Notes: generated from the sequence alone by a model not told the origin. Numbered from the stretch's first letter, positions 1-11,509 are shown. The stretch: DNA of 64,000 nucleotides from Brachyhypopomus gauderio (GCF_052324685.1 NW_027506911.1:1-64000); one strand, 5' to 3'. Numbers and translations: made by a program.

Positions 1-1318
1 CTTGGTATTAGTCTCTGTCATAGGACAGAAGATCTTCCCCTTGTACTGGCTATGGCCAGTTGCTGTTTTGCGTGACTGTCCACACTTCCTACAGGTATTA
101 TATGGGACTGTCTGCTTGTAATGTCGCTCAGTGGGGGTAGCAGGCTGAGGGACAGAACTGGGCAACAACACCTGAGGCATGACAGACATAGCTGGTCCTG
201 CGGGTAACATCATCAGTACAGGTGAAGGTCTTGGCTGTATCATTCTCAAAGAGGCCTGTGAACCAGACTCCATGGAAGCAACAGGAGGCTGAATGGAAGT
301 GTCCTGATGTCGTTGACTAGGGGCTAATGGTGGTGTGGCACTGGGCAGAATTTTTCTAAACTTAGTTTTTGCCTGACCTGCTGTGTTTGGTGGCACCTCT
401 ACCAGCTGAAGGATGGCCTGCTCCATCACTGTCCCATTGTTTAAAACAAGCTGCCTAATGTTCCTGTAGTCCTCCAACATCAGTGCCCACCTTGACAGAC
501 TTACTTGACCTGAGTTGTGGGGCTTCTGTGGATGTTGGCCAGTCTTACAAAGATGGTTTTAATGAGCCGACAGCAGTCAGGCCACTGAGCAGGGGAGCCA
601 CTTGATCCCAGAACACACCTTTTTGTGCTCTCAACACCAGGGGTGAAAACTGCCTTCTTTTTGGGGGATCTAAAGCGGGCAGTCAGCAGCCTATCCTGAT
701 GCCGAGCTGCATACACCAGTCTGTTTTTATCAAACTGGTTTAGGTTTTGCCACAAACTAACAATCGTGGTGGTCTGCTGGTTTGTCAGGGTGAGGCGTGT
801 TTGAGTGCGAAGCTCAACCAGATACTCTGCTAATTCATCCACCCTTTCCATTCCAGGAATGTTATGGACATCCACAGCCTAGAAATAAAAATAATAATAA
901 TATGAAATGTTATAATGTCTGTATAAATGTGCATTTTCTATATACAATAAAGTTTTAATTACAATAAAGCATGAGAAAATAAAACATTTGTGTGTAGCAT
1001 TCTTATTTGTGTGCTGTTTATTGGAGAATTTAACAATGAGCATGTTTAACAATGAAAGTAAGGTACTATCACTTACCATTTGTTGAGCTGAAGGCTCTGA
1101 TGGAGACTGAATAGGCACTGGTGGAGGCTGGACCGAGGTCACTGGTGGAGGCTGGGCCGAGGTCACTGGTGGAGGCTGGGCCGAGGTCACTGGTGGAGGC
1201 TGGGCCGAGGTCACTGGTGGAGGCTGGGCCGAGGTCACTGGTGAAGGCTGGACCGAGGTCACTGGTGGAGGCTGGGCCGAGGTCACTGGTGAAGGCTGGA
1301 CCGAGTCATGGAACGTGC
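1..1318 (-). pseudogene. Spliced gene of an unnamed fish protein family, 3' part open at window start, apparent frameshift
   Basis: I recognise the family only as an uncharacterised protein common in teleosts and assign no function. Two exons are clear. Exon A is 1318..1077: acceptor AG at 1320-1319, donor GT at 1076-1075, encoding repeated Pro/Ser/Gln/Thr blocks and ending in Ser-Ala-Gln-Gln-Met. Exon B begins at 878 after acceptor AG 880-879 and joins in phase, reading AVDVHNIPGMERVDELAEYL and continuing through ARHQDRLL and STKRCVLG to HRSPTTQVK, then a TAA near 501. A second open frame starts about 30 bases further on (RWALMLEDYRNIRQLVLNNG) and runs to base 1. It ends in a Cys-containing segment (NTCRKCGQS, then GKIFCP) resembling a zinc ribbon. 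The two frames differ by one base, so a small indel near 500-520 probably breaks the gene. A sequence error, or an unusual splice at the AA|GTAAGT site there, are alternatives. No start exon was identified. Confidence 0.6.
1117..1305. repeat. 24 bp coding minisatellite (about 8 units)
   Basis: Eight head-to-tail units of 24 bp start at 1117, 1141, 1165, 1189, 1213, 1237, 1261 and 1285 (the last incomplete). They differ only by A/G changes. Because 24 is a multiple of 3, the minus-strand reading frame is kept and each unit encodes eight residues of the form VTSAQPPP or VTSVQPSP. The array lies wholly inside exon A of the minus-strand gene. The plus-strand frame through it is a shadow. Confidence 0.9.
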
Positions 1319-2119
1319 CTGAAAATGTAGCAGAAATACTTTTTAAATATAGGGAGCAAATAAATATAGTTACTAAAACTCATCATAAACAGTCAACCCT
1401 AGTAATACATTATTCTGTATTTGCAGATTGCAGGTTTAATTAAAGTTACCTTATGAAATCCACAAACACATATACTTTATAATTAAAACAAACATAAATT
1501 AACAAATAAGTCAATCCATGGCAACTAAGAATGCATGTGAGCAGTTGGTACCAACTCACTAGTTACTAATGTGTTTTTAACCCTTTTAATAGTCCAAGGA
1601 TTCGTATTACTCACTTAACCATATACTTTATAATGTTCGTTTCTACGTAGATACTTAGTAATAACAAAACAATAACATGTTAAGCAGGGTCACGTATTTT
1701 CTAAGGCGTTTAAAAACCGATAAATAACGCGTTTATATACCGGTAAATTACCTCACGATTTCTGCAATTGTCCGTTGAAAATCGAAAAAGAGGATAGATG
1801 GCTAACACAGAAAAACATTAATTAAATTATTCTTCAAGATTAGAATTAATTTAGGCTAGTTAGAAGTTATATGATAGTTTGCTAACGAGCTACGTTCATG
1901 ACAGTCACCGCAGGAGACTACTACAGAGTATTTTTTAGCTGACTACCTTTCTGATGATCGCAAAATATATCTACAGTATTAATTTATTGGTTCCTTACAC
2001 AAACAAATAAGGCATACCTGTGGCTTGTTGAGAAATCCCAAATCCGAGACGGTGTTTCTTCTACGCGGTGTAAGTTTATAAACTATGACGTGACCGGGGC
2101 AAGTTCACCTTCGTCGTGT
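1319..2119. other. AT-rich 5' flank of the minus-strand gene
   Basis: No coding region, tRNA or mobile element is visible. On the minus strand a donor-like CAG|GTATGC ends at 2018 and a TATA-like TTTATAAAC lies near 2070-2080, so an untranslated first exon of the minus-strand gene could sit at about 2018-2065. In the phase needed to join exon A this segment meets a stop with no ATG, so it is not a simple coding first exon. Confidence 0.35.
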
Positions 2120-2300
2120 CATTGGCCGAGGAAAAATGGAATGATGGTCAGGCATTGGCCAGAGGAAAAATGGAATGGTGGCCAGGCATTGGTCGAGGAA
2201 AAATGGAATGGTGGCCAGGGATAGGCCGAGGAAAACGAAGAAAATGGAATGGTTCGCGCGCCATTGGCCGAGCAAAAATGGAATGGGGCTCAGGCATTGG
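2120..2300. repeat. About 34 bp minisatellite with ATTGG (inverted CCAAT) in most units
   Basis: Five to six imperfect units follow the pattern ATTGGCCGAGGAAAAATGGA plus a G-rich tail. One unit is lengthened by an extra segment (about 2236-2245). ATTGG appears in four units, and read on the minus strand this is CCAAT. The block lies between the minus-strand gene's 5' flank and the tRNA array. The short open frames crossing it are translations of the repeat. Confidence 0.75.
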
Positions 2301-2619
2301 ATGTATTTTACAGACGGGTGGCTTGCAGGTACCGCCATTTCGGCAAGCTGCAGATAAACCACGTCGAGATGCAAACGAAACTTTATCAACGACTGTTACC
2401 TTTCCTTAGGTTCTTGCAACATGCTTTCACAGCGTAACGGTTTTGGCACAGTGAAATTCACGGACAGGTACGGCAAGACCTAATTTGGCAATGTTTATCA
2501 TGATGCCAACATGAGAAAACCTTGTGGGTCAATGCTGGATTCGGTATTATTTCCTAGTCGGGCTGAGCTGATCCGTAAGCTTTCCTTAAAACTCCAATCA
2601 AAAGAATAAACTCTTGAGA

Positions 2620-2692
2620 GGGGGATTAGCTCAAGTGGTAGAGCGCTCGCTTTGCATGCGAGAGGTAATGGGATCGATGCCCACATTCTCCA
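2620..2692 (+). tRNA. trnaa-ugc: tRNA-Ala (TGC)
   Basis: First array copy. Cloverleaf: acceptor GGGGGAT/ATTCTCC with the G3-U70 alanine identity pair, D stem GCTC/GAGC, anticodon loop TTTGCAT (TGC), T stem, A73; no intron and no encoded CCA needed. This copy has G49>A, giving an A-C mismatch in the T stem. Confidence 0.93.
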
Positions 2693-3160
2693 AAGCTTTC
2701 TTACTGACTCCTTGCTTGCTTACGATAAGCATGAAACAGCCAGCAATAGTCTTAAGGGAATCATTTCATGACCTTCAAAGGTCTCTTAGAACATGGTCAC
2801 TTTGGATTCCTCCAGCAAACAGTTGACATCTTTGCCACATCTCTTTTTACTTTTGGACAAAGACTGTCCATAAGCCGAAGGAAGCAGAGGAAAGTCCAAT
2901 TCAGTCAAAACTTAAGCATGTTGTGAAGTGGTACACCTATGCTTTTGGACAACACGTACATGCAAGTTGACACCTACACATTTCCTTCTCCAAATGCTTT
3001 ATCAGCAGATGAATTGAACATCTAGAGTCTCGAGTTCTGACAATCCCACTGTGAAATCTCACAACAAAACATCAAACAGTTTATGTCTGTTTATAATTTT
3101 TCAACAGAATGCACAGGTCATTCAAAAGCTGAGGCTTTCCGCCTAGCTAGGTCGAGTTCA

Positions 3161-3233
3161 TGCGGAAACCCGGGATCGAACCAGGGACCTTTAAATCTTC
3201 AGTCTAACGCTCTCCCAACTGAGCTATTTCGGC
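3161..3233 (-). tRNA. trnaf-gaa: tRNA-Phe (GAA), variant
   Basis: Cloverleaf on the minus strand: acceptor GCCGAAA, D stem GCTC/GAGC, anticodon loop CTGAAGA (GAA), T loop TTCGATC, A73, no intron. This copy has G70>C (C3-C70 mismatch) and C40>T (wobble). Confidence 0.9.
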
Positions 3234-3508
3234 AAGCTGCAGATAAACCACGTCGAGATGCAAACGAAACTTTATCAACGACTGTTACCTTTCCTTAGGT
3301 TCTTGCAACATGCTTTCACAGCGTAACGGTTTTGGCACAGTGAAATTCACGGACAGGTACGGCAAGACCTAATTTGGCAATGTTTATCATGATGCCAACA
3401 TGAGAAAACCTTGTGGGTCAATGCTGGATTCGGTATTATTTCCTAGTCGGGCTGAGCTGATCCGTAAGCTTTCCTTAAAACTCCAATCAAAAGGATAAAC
3501 TCTTGAGA

Positions 3509-3581
3509 GGGGGATTAGCTCAAGTGGTAGAGAGCTCGCTTTGCATGCGAGAGGTGGTAGGATCGATGCCCACATTCTCCA
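3509..3581 (+). tRNA. trnaa-ugc: tRNA-Ala (TGC), variant
   Basis: C25>A breaks G10-C25 of the D stem; A48>G; G51>A weakens the T stem. Likely a poor or dead copy. Same changes at 16844. Confidence 0.8.
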
Positions 3582-4049
3582 AAGCTCTCTTACTGACTCC
3601 TTTCTTGCTTACGATAAGCATGAAGCAGCCAGCTCTAGTCTTAAGGGAATCATTTCATGACCTTCAAAGGTCTCTTAGAACATGGTCACTTTGGATTCCT
3701 CCAGCAAACAGTTGACATCTTTGCCACATCTCTTTTTACTTTTGGACAAAGACTGTCCATAAGCCAAAGGAAGCAGAGGAAAGTCCAATTCAGTCAAAAC
3801 TTAAGCATGTCGTGAAGTGGTACACCTATGCTTTTGGACAACGCGTACATGCAAGTTGACACCTACACATTTCCTTCTCCAAATGCTTTATCAGCAGATG
3901 AATTGAACATCTAGAGTCTCGAGTTCTGACAATCCCACTGTGAAATCTCACAACAAAACATCAAACAGTTTATGTCTGTTTATAATTTTTCAACAGAATG
4001 CACAGGTCATTCAAAAGCTGAGGCTTACCGCCTAGCTAGGTCGAGTTCA

Positions 4050-4122
4050 TGCCGAAACCCGGGATCGAACCAGGGACCTTTAGATCTTCAGTCTAACGCT
4101 CTCCCAACTGAGCTATTTCGGC
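4050..4122 (-). tRNA. trnaf-gaa: tRNA-Phe (GAA)
   Basis: Consensus copy: acceptor GCCGAAA/TTTCGGC fully paired. Confidence 0.97.
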
Positions 4123-4397
4123 AAGCTGCAGATAAACCACGTCGAGATGCAAACGAAACTTTTTCAACGACTGTTACCTTTCCTTAGGTTCTTGCAACAT
4201 GCTTTCACAGCGTAACGGTTTCGGCACAGTGAAATTCACGGACAGGTACGGCAAGACCTAATTTGGCAATGTTTATCATGATGCCAACATGAGAAAACCT
4301 TGTGGGTCAATGCTGGATTCGGTATTATTTCCTAGTCGGGCTGAGCTGATCCGTAAGCTTTCCTTAATACTCCAATCAAAAGGATAAACTCTTGAGA

Positions 4398-4470
4398 GGG
4401 GGATTAGCTCAAGTGGTAGAGCGCTCGCTTTGCATGCGAGAGGTAGTGGGATCGATGCCCACATTCTCCA
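4398..4470 (+). tRNA. trnaa-ugc: tRNA-Ala (TGC)
   Basis: Consensus copy: T stem GTGGG/CCCAC fully paired, G3-U70 present. Confidence 0.97.
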
Positions 4471-4938
4471 AAGCTCTCTTACTGACTCCTTGCTTGCTTA
4501 CGATAAGCATGAAGCAGCCAGCTCTAGTCTTAAGGGAATCATTTCATGACCTTCAAAGGTCTCTTAGAACATGGTCACTTTGGATTCCTCCAGCAAACAG
4601 TTGACATCTTTGCCACATCTCTTTTTACTTTTGGACAAAGACTGTCCATAAGCCGAAGGAAGCAGAGGAAAGTCCAATTCAGTCAAAACTTAAGCATGTT
4701 GTGAAGTGGTACACCTATGCTTTTGGACAACGCGTACATGCATGTTGACACCTACACATTTCCTTCTCCAAATGCTTTATCAGCAGATGAATTGAACATC
4801 TAGAGTCTCGAGTTCTGACAATCCCACTGTGAAATCTCACAACAAAACATCAAACAGTTTATGTCTGTTTATAATTTTTCAACAGAATGCACAGGTCATT
4901 CAAAAGCTGAGGCTTTCCGCCTAGCTAGGTCGAGTTCA

Positions 4939-5011
4939 TGCGGAAACCCGGGATCGAACCAGGGACCTTTAAATCTTCAGTCTAACGCTCTCCCAACTGA
5001 GCTATTTCGGC
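4939..5011 (-). tRNA. trnaf-gaa: tRNA-Phe (GAA), variant
   Basis: G70>C and C40>T, as at 3161. Confidence 0.9.
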
Positions 5012-5286
5012 AAGCTGCAGATAAACCACGTCGAGATGCAAACGAAACTTTATCAACGACTGTTACCTTTCCTTAGGTTCTTGCAACATGCTTTCACAGC
5101 GTAACGGTTTTGGCACAGTGAAATTCACGGACAGGTACGGCAAGACCTAATTTGGCAATGTTTATCATGATGCCAACATGAGAAAACCTTGTGGGTCAAT
5201 GCTGGATTCGGTATTATTTCCTAGTCGGGCTGAGCTGACCCGTAAGCTTTCCTTAAAACTCCAATCAAAAGGATAAACTCTTGAGA

Positions 5287-5359
5287 GGGGGATTAGCTCA
5301 AGTGGTAGAGCGCTCGCTTTGCATGCGAGAGGTAGTAGGATCGATGCCCACATTCTCCA
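5287..5359 (+). tRNA. trnaa-ugc: tRNA-Ala (TGC), variant
   Basis: G51>A, one mismatch in the T stem. Confidence 0.9.
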
Positions 5360-5827
5360 AAGCTCTCTTACTGACTCCTTTCTTGCTTACGATAAGCATG
5401 AAGCAGCCAGCTCTAGTCTTAAGGGAATCATTTCATGACCTTCAAAGGTCTCTTAGAACATGGTCACTTTGGATTCCTCCAGCAAACAGTTGACATCTTT
5501 GCCACATCTCTTTTTACTTTTGGACAAAGACTGTCCATAAGCCGAAGGAAGCAGAGGAAAGTCCAATTCAGTCAAAACTTAAGCATGTCGTGAAGTGGTA
5601 CACCTATGCTTTTGGACAACGCGTACATGCAAGTTGACACCTACACATTTCCTTCTCCAAATGCTTTATCAGCAGATGAATTGAACATCTAGAGTCTCGA
5701 GTTCTGACAATCCCACTGTGAAATCTCACAACAAAACATCAAACAGTTTATGTCTGTTTATAATTTTTCAACAGAATGCACAGGTAATTCAAAAGCTGAG
5801 GCTTTCCGCCTAGCTAGGTCGAGTTCA

Positions 5828-5900
5828 TGCCGAAACCCGGGATCGAACCAGGGACCTTTAGATCTTCAGTCTAACGCTCTCCCAACTGAGCTATTTCGGC
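5828..5900 (-). tRNA. trnaf-gaa: tRNA-Phe (GAA)
   Basis: Consensus copy. Confidence 0.97.
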
Positions 5901-6175
5901 AAGCTGCAGATAAACCACGTCGAGATGCAAACGAAACTTTATCAACGACTGTTACCTTTCCTTAGGTTCTTGCAACATGCTTTCACAGCGTAACGGTTTC
6001 GGCACAGTGAAATTCACGGACAGGTACGGCAAGACCTAATTTGGCAATGTTTATCATGATGCCAACATGAGAAAACCTTGTGGGTCGATGCTGGATTCGG
6101 TATTATTTCCTAGTCGGGCTGAGCTGATCCGTAAGCTTTCCTTAATACTCCAATCAAAAGGATAAACTCTTGAGA

Positions 6176-6248
6176 GGGGGATTAGCTCAAGTGGTAGAGC
6201 GCTCGCTTTGCATGCGAGAGGTAGTGGGACCGATGCCCACATTCTCCA
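6176..6248 (+). tRNA. trnaa-ugc: tRNA-Ala (TGC), variant
   Basis: T55>C in the T loop / B box. Confidence 0.88.
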
Positions 6249-6716
6249 AAGCTCTCTTACTGACTCCTTGCTTGCTTACGATAAGCATGAAGCAGCCAGC
6301 TCTAGTCTTAAGGGAATCATTTCATGACCTTCAAAGGTCTCTTAGAACATGGTCACTTTGGATTCCTCCAGCAAACAGTTGACATCTTTGCCACATCTCT
6401 TTTTACTTTTGGACAAAGACTGTCCATAAGCCAAAGGAAGCAGAGGAAAGTCCAATTCAGTCAAAACTTAAGCATGTCGTGAAGTGGTACACCTATGCTT
6501 TTGGACAACGCGTACATGCAAGTTGACACCTACACATTTCCTTCTCCAAATGCTTTATCAGCAGATGAATTGAACATCTAGAGTCTCGAGTTCTGACAAT
6601 CCCACTGTGAAATCTCACAACAAAACATCAAACAGTTTATGTCTGTTTATAATTTTTCAACAGAATGCAAAGGTCATTCAAAAGCTGAGGCTTTCCACCT
6701 AGCTAGGTCGAATTCA

Positions 6717-6789
6717 TGCGGAAACCCGGGATCAAACCAGGGACCTTTAGACCTTCAGTCTAACGCTCTCCCAACTGAGCTATTCCGGC
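6717..6789 (-). tRNA. trnaf-gaa: tRNA-Phe (GAA), variant
   Basis: G70>C, C56>T (invariant B-box C lost), A38>G, A5>G. Probably inactive. Confidence 0.8.
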
Positions 6790-7064
6790 AAGCTGCAGAT
6801 AAACCACGTCGAGATGCAAACGAAACTTTATCAACGACTGTTACCTTTCCTTAGGTTCTTGCAACATGCTTTCACAGCGTAACGGTTTTGGCACAGTGAA
6901 ATTCACGGACAGGTACAGCAAGACCTAATTTGGCAATGTTTATCATGATGCCAACATGAGAAAACCTTGTGGGTCAATGCTGGATTCGGTATTATTTCCT
7001 AGTCGGGCTGAGCTGATCCGTAAGCTTTCCTTAATACTCCAATCAAAAGGATAAACTCTTGAGA

Positions 7065-7137
7065 GGGGCATTAGCTCAAGTGGTAGAGCGCTCGCTTTGC
7101 ATGCGAGAGGTAGTGGGATCGATGCCCACATTCTCCA
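7065..7137 (+). tRNA. trnaa-ugc: tRNA-Ala (TGC), variant
   Basis: G5>C in the acceptor stem (GGGGCAT), facing T68. Confidence 0.88.
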
Positions 7138-7605
7138 AAGCTCTCTTACTGACTCCTTGCTTGCTTACGATAAGCATGAAGCAGCCAGCTCTAGTCTTAA
7201 GGGAATCATTTCATGACCTTCAAAGGTCTCTTAGAACATGGTCACTTTGGATTCCTCCAGCAAACAGTTGACATCTTTGCCACATCTCTTTTTACTTTTG
7301 GACAAAGACTGTCCATAAGCCAAAGGAAGCAGAGGAAAGTCCAATTCAGTCAAAACTTAAGCATGTCGTGAAGTGGTACACCTATGCTTTTGGACAACGC
7401 GTACATGCAAGTTGACACCTACACATTTCCTTCTCCAAATGCTTTATCAGCAGATGAATTGAACATCTAGAGTCTCGAGTTCTGACAATCCCACTGTGAA
7501 ATCTCACAACAAAACATCAAACAGTTTATGTCTGTTTATAATTTTTCAACAGAATGCACAGGTCATTCAAAAGCTGAGGCTTACCGCCTAGCTAGGTCGA
7601 GTTCA

Positions 7606-7678
7606 TGCCGAAACCCGGGATCGAACCAGGGACCTTTAGATCTTCAGTCTAACGCTCTCCCAACTGAGCTATTTCGGC
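7606..7678 (-). tRNA. trnaf-gaa: tRNA-Phe (GAA)
   Basis: Consensus copy. Confidence 0.97.
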
Positions 7679-7953
7679 AAGCTGCAGATAAACCACGTCG
7701 AGATGCAAACGAAACTTTTTCAACGACTGTTACCTTTCCTTAGGTTCTTGCAACATGCTTTCACAGCGTAACGGTTTAGGCACAGTGAAATTCACGGACA
7801 GGTACGGCAAGACCTAATTTGGCAATGTTTATCATGATGCCAACATGAGAAAACCTTGTGGGTCAATGCTGGATTCGGTATTATTTCCTAGTCGGGCTGA
7901 GCTGATCCGTAAGCTTTCCTTAATACTCCAATCAAAAGGATAAACTCTTGAGA

Positions 7954-8026
7954 GGGGCATTAGCTCAAGTGGTAGAGCGCTCGCTTTGCATGCGAGAGGT
8001 AGTGGGATCGATGCCCACATTCTCCA
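7954..8026 (+). tRNA. trnaa-ugc: tRNA-Ala (TGC), variant
   Basis: G5>C acceptor change. Confidence 0.88.
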
Positions 8027-8494
8027 AAGCTCTCTTACTGACTCCTTGCTTGCTTACGATAAGCATGAAGCAGCCAGCTCTAGTCTTAAGGGAATCATTT
8101 CATGACCTTCAAAGGTCTCTTAGAACATGGTCACTTTGGATTCCTCCAGCAAACAGTTGACATATTTGCCACATCTCTTTTTACTTTTGGACAAAGGCTG
8201 TCCATAAGCCGAAGGAAGCAGAGGAAAGTCCAATTCAGTCAAAACTTAAGCATGTCGTGAAGTGGTACACCTATGCTTTTGGACAACGCGTACATGCAAG
8301 TTGACACCTACACATTTCCTTCTCCAAATGCTTTATCAGCAGATGAATTGAACATCTAGAGTCTCGAGTTCTGACAATCCCACTGTGAAATCTCACAACA
8401 AAACATCAAACAGTTTATGTCTGTTTATAATTTTTCAACAGAATGCACAGGTCATTCAAAAGCTGAGGCTTACCGCCTAGCTAGGTCGAGTTCA

Positions 8495-8567
8495 TGCCGA
8501 AACCCGGGATCGAACCAGGGACCTTTAGATCTTCAGTCTAACGCTCTCCCAACTGAGCTATTTCGGC
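8495..8567 (-). tRNA. trnaf-gaa: tRNA-Phe (GAA)
   Basis: Consensus copy. Confidence 0.97.
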
Positions 8568-8842
8568 AAGCTGCAGATAAACCACGTCGAGATGCAAACG
8601 AAACTTTTTCAACGACTGTTACCTTTCCTTAGGTTCTTGCAACATGCTTTCACAGCGTAACGGTTTCGGCACAGTGAAATTCACGGACAGGTACGGCAAG
8701 ACCTAATTTGGCAATGTTTATCATGATGCCAACATGAGAAAACCTTGTGGGTCAATGCTGGATTCGGTATTATTTCCTAGTCGGGCTGAGCTGATCCGTA
8801 AGCTTTCCTTAATACTCCAATCAAAAGGATAAACTCTTGAGA

Positions 8843-8915
8843 GGGGCATTAGCTCAAGTGGTAGAGCGCTCGCTTTGCATGCGAGAGGTAGTGGGATCGA
8901 TGCCCACATTCTCCA
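8843..8915 (+). tRNA. trnaa-ugc: tRNA-Ala (TGC), variant
   Basis: G5>C acceptor change; third consecutive unit with it. Confidence 0.88.
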
Positions 8916-9383
8916 AAGCTCTCTTACTGACTCCTTGCTTGCTTACGATAAGCATGAAGCAGCCAGCTCTAGTCTTAAGGGAATAATTTCATGACCTTCA
9001 AAGGTCTCTTAGAACATGGTCACTTTGGATTCCTCCAGCAAACAGTTGACATCTTTGCCACATCTCTTTTTACTTTTGGACAAAGGCTGTCCATAAGCCG
9101 AAGGAAGCAGAGGAAAGTCCAATTCAGTCAAAACTTAAGCATGTCGTGAAGTGGTACACCTATGCTTTTGGACAACGCGTACATGCAAGTTGACACCTAC
9201 ACATTTCCTTCTCCAAATGCTTTATCAGCAGATGAATTGAACATCTAGAGTCTCGAGTTCTGACAATCCCACTGTGAAATCTCACAACAAAACATCAAAC
9301 AGTTTATGTCTGTTTATAATTTTTCAACAGAATGCACAGGTCATTCAAAAGCTGAGGCTTTCCGCCTAGCTAGGTCGAGTTCA

Positions 9384-9456
9384 TGCCGAAACCCGGGATC
9401 GAACCAGGGACCTTTAGATCTTCAGTCTAACGCTCTCCCAACTGAGCTATTTCGGC
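9384..9456 (-). tRNA. trnaf-gaa: tRNA-Phe (GAA)
   Basis: Consensus copy. Confidence 0.97.
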
Positions 9457-9731
9457 AAGCTGCAGATAGACCACGTCGAGATGCAAACGAAACTTTATCA
9501 ACGACTGTTACCTTTCCTTAGGTTCTTGCAACATGCTTTCACAGCGTAACGGTTTCGGCACAGTGAAATTCACGGACAGGTACGGCAAGACCTAATTTGG
9601 CAATGTTTATCATGATGCCAACATGAGAAAACCTTGTGGGTCAATGCTGGATTCGGTATTATTTCCTAGTCGGGCTGAGCTGATCCGTAAGCTTTCCTTA
9701 AAACTCCAATCAAAAGGATAAACTCTTGAGA

Positions 9732-9804
9732 GAGGGATTAGCTCAAGTGGTAGAGCGCTCGCTTTGCATGCGAGAGGTAGTGGGATCGATGCCCACATTC
9801 TCCA
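9732..9804 (+). tRNA. trnaa-ugc: tRNA-Ala (TGC), variant
   Basis: G2>A (GAGGGAT) makes an A-C mismatch with C71. Confidence 0.88.
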
Positions 9805-10272
9805 AAGCTCTCTTACTGACTCCTTGCTTGCTTACGATAAGCATGAAGCAGCCAGCTCTAGTCTTAAGGGAATAATTTCATGACCTTCAAAGGTCTCTTA
9901 GAACATGGTCACTTTGGATTCCTCCAGCAAACAGTTGACATCTTTGCCACATCTCTTTTTACTTTTGGACAAAGGCTGTCCATAAGCCGAAGGAAGCAGA
10001 GGAAAGTCCAATTCAGTCAAAACTTAAGCATGTCGTGAAGTGGTACACCTATGCTTTTGGACAACGCGTACATGCAAGTTGACACCTACACATTTCCTTC
10101 TCCAAATGCTTTATCAGCAGATGAATTGAACATCTAGAGTCTCGAGTTCTGACAATCCCACTGTGAAATCTCACAACAAAACATCAAACAGTTTATGTCT
10201 GTTTATAATTTTTCAACAGAATGCACAGGTCATTCAAAAGCTGAGGCTTTCCACCTAGCTAGGTCGAATTCA

Positions 10273-10345
10273 TGCCGAAACCCGGGATCGAACCAGGGAC
10301 CTTTAGATCTTCAGTCTAACGCTCTCCCAACTGAGCTATTTCGGC
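10273..10345 (-). tRNA. trnaf-gaa: tRNA-Phe (GAA)
   Basis: Consensus copy. Confidence 0.97.
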
Positions 10346-10620
10346 AAGCTGCAGATAAACCACGTCGAGATGCAAACGAAACTTTATCAACGACTGTTAC
10401 CTTTCCTTAGGTTCTTGCAACATGCTTTCACAGCGTAACGGTTTCGGCACAGTGAAATTCACGGACAGGTACAGCAAGACCTAATTTGGCAATGTTTATC
10501 ATGATGCCAACATGAGAAAACCTTGTGGGTCAATGCTGGATTCGGTATTATTTCCTAGTCGGGCTGAGCTGATCCGTAAGCTTTCCTTAAAACTCCAATC
10601 AAAAGGATAAACTCTTGAGA

Positions 10621-10693
10621 GGGGGATTAGCTCAAGTGGTAGAGCGCTCGCTTTGCATGCGAGAGGTAGTGGGATCGATGCCCACATTCTCCA
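10621..10693 (+). tRNA. trnaa-ugc: tRNA-Ala (TGC)
   Basis: Consensus copy. Confidence 0.97.
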
Positions 10694-11161
10694 AAGCTCT
10701 CTTACTGACTCCTTGCTTGCTTACGATAAGCATGAAGCAGCCAGCTCTAGTCTTAAGGGAATCATTTCATGACCTTCAAAGGTCTCTTAGAACATGGTCA
10801 CTTTGGATTCCTCCAGCAAACAGTTAACATCTTTGCCACATCTCTTTTTACTTTTGGACAAAGGCTGTCCATAAGCCGAAGGAAGCAGAGGAAAGTCCAA
10901 TTCAGTCAAAACTTAAGCATGTCGTGAAGTGGTACACCTATGCTTTTGGACAACGCGTACATGCAAGTTGACACCTACACATTTCCTTCTCCAAATGCTT
11001 TATCAGCAGATGAATTGAACATCTAGAGTCTCGAGTTCTGACAATCCCACTGTGAAATCTCACAACAAAACATCAAACAGTTTATGTCTGTTTATAATTT
11101 TTCAACAGAATGCAAAGGTCATTCAAAAGCTGAGGCTTTCCACCTAGCTAGGTCGAATTCA

Positions 11162-11234
11162 TGCGGAAACCCGGGATCAAACCAGGGACCTTTAGACCTT
11201 CAGTCTAACGCTCTCCCAACTGAGCTATTCCGGC
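11162..11234 (-). tRNA. trnaf-gaa: tRNA-Phe (GAA), variant
   Basis: Same four changes as the copy at 6717. Confidence 0.8.
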
Positions 11235-11509
11235 AAGCTGCAGATAAACCACGTCGAGATGCAAACGAAACTTTATCAACGACTGTTACCTTTCCTTAGG
11301 TTCTTGCAACATGCTTTCACAGCGTAACGGTTTTGGCACAGTGAAATTCACGAACAGGTACAGCAAGACCTAATTTGGCAATGTTTATCATGATGCCAAC
11401 ATGAGAAAACCTTGTGGGTCAATGCTGGATTCGGTATTATTTCCTAGTCGGGCTGAGCTGATCCGTAAGCTTTCCTTAATACTCCAATCAAAAGGATAAA
11501 CTCTTGAGA

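Noticed and set aside
1121-1330. Plus-strand frame of repeated EAGPRSLV
   Set aside because: Opposite-strand translation of the 24 bp minisatellite; splice sites and the joining exon support the minus strand.
2116-2409. Frames across the 34 bp minisatellite
   Set aside because: Repeat-driven open frames that continue into the tRNA array; no family features.
2498-2686. 62-residue minus-strand frames recurring in nearly every unit
   Set aside because: They read backwards through tRNA-Ala and its 5' spacer; their conservation follows from the RNA gene and the homogenised repeat, and no protein family is recognisable.
2614-2826. 70-residue plus-strand frames starting at each tRNA-Ala
   Set aside because: The first third is translated tRNA-Ala and the rest spacer; this is a shadow of the tRNA gene.
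2750-3030. Possible fossil protein in the 468 bp spacer (short stretches with plausible amino-acid composition)
   Set aside because: Stops occur in every frame in all units and frames switch repeatedly; no family recognised.
3083-3298. 71-residue plus-strand frames over each tRNA-Phe
   Set aside because: The NPGSNQGPLDLQSNALPTEL part is the antisense translation of tRNA-Phe, a common false protein in eukaryotic annotations.
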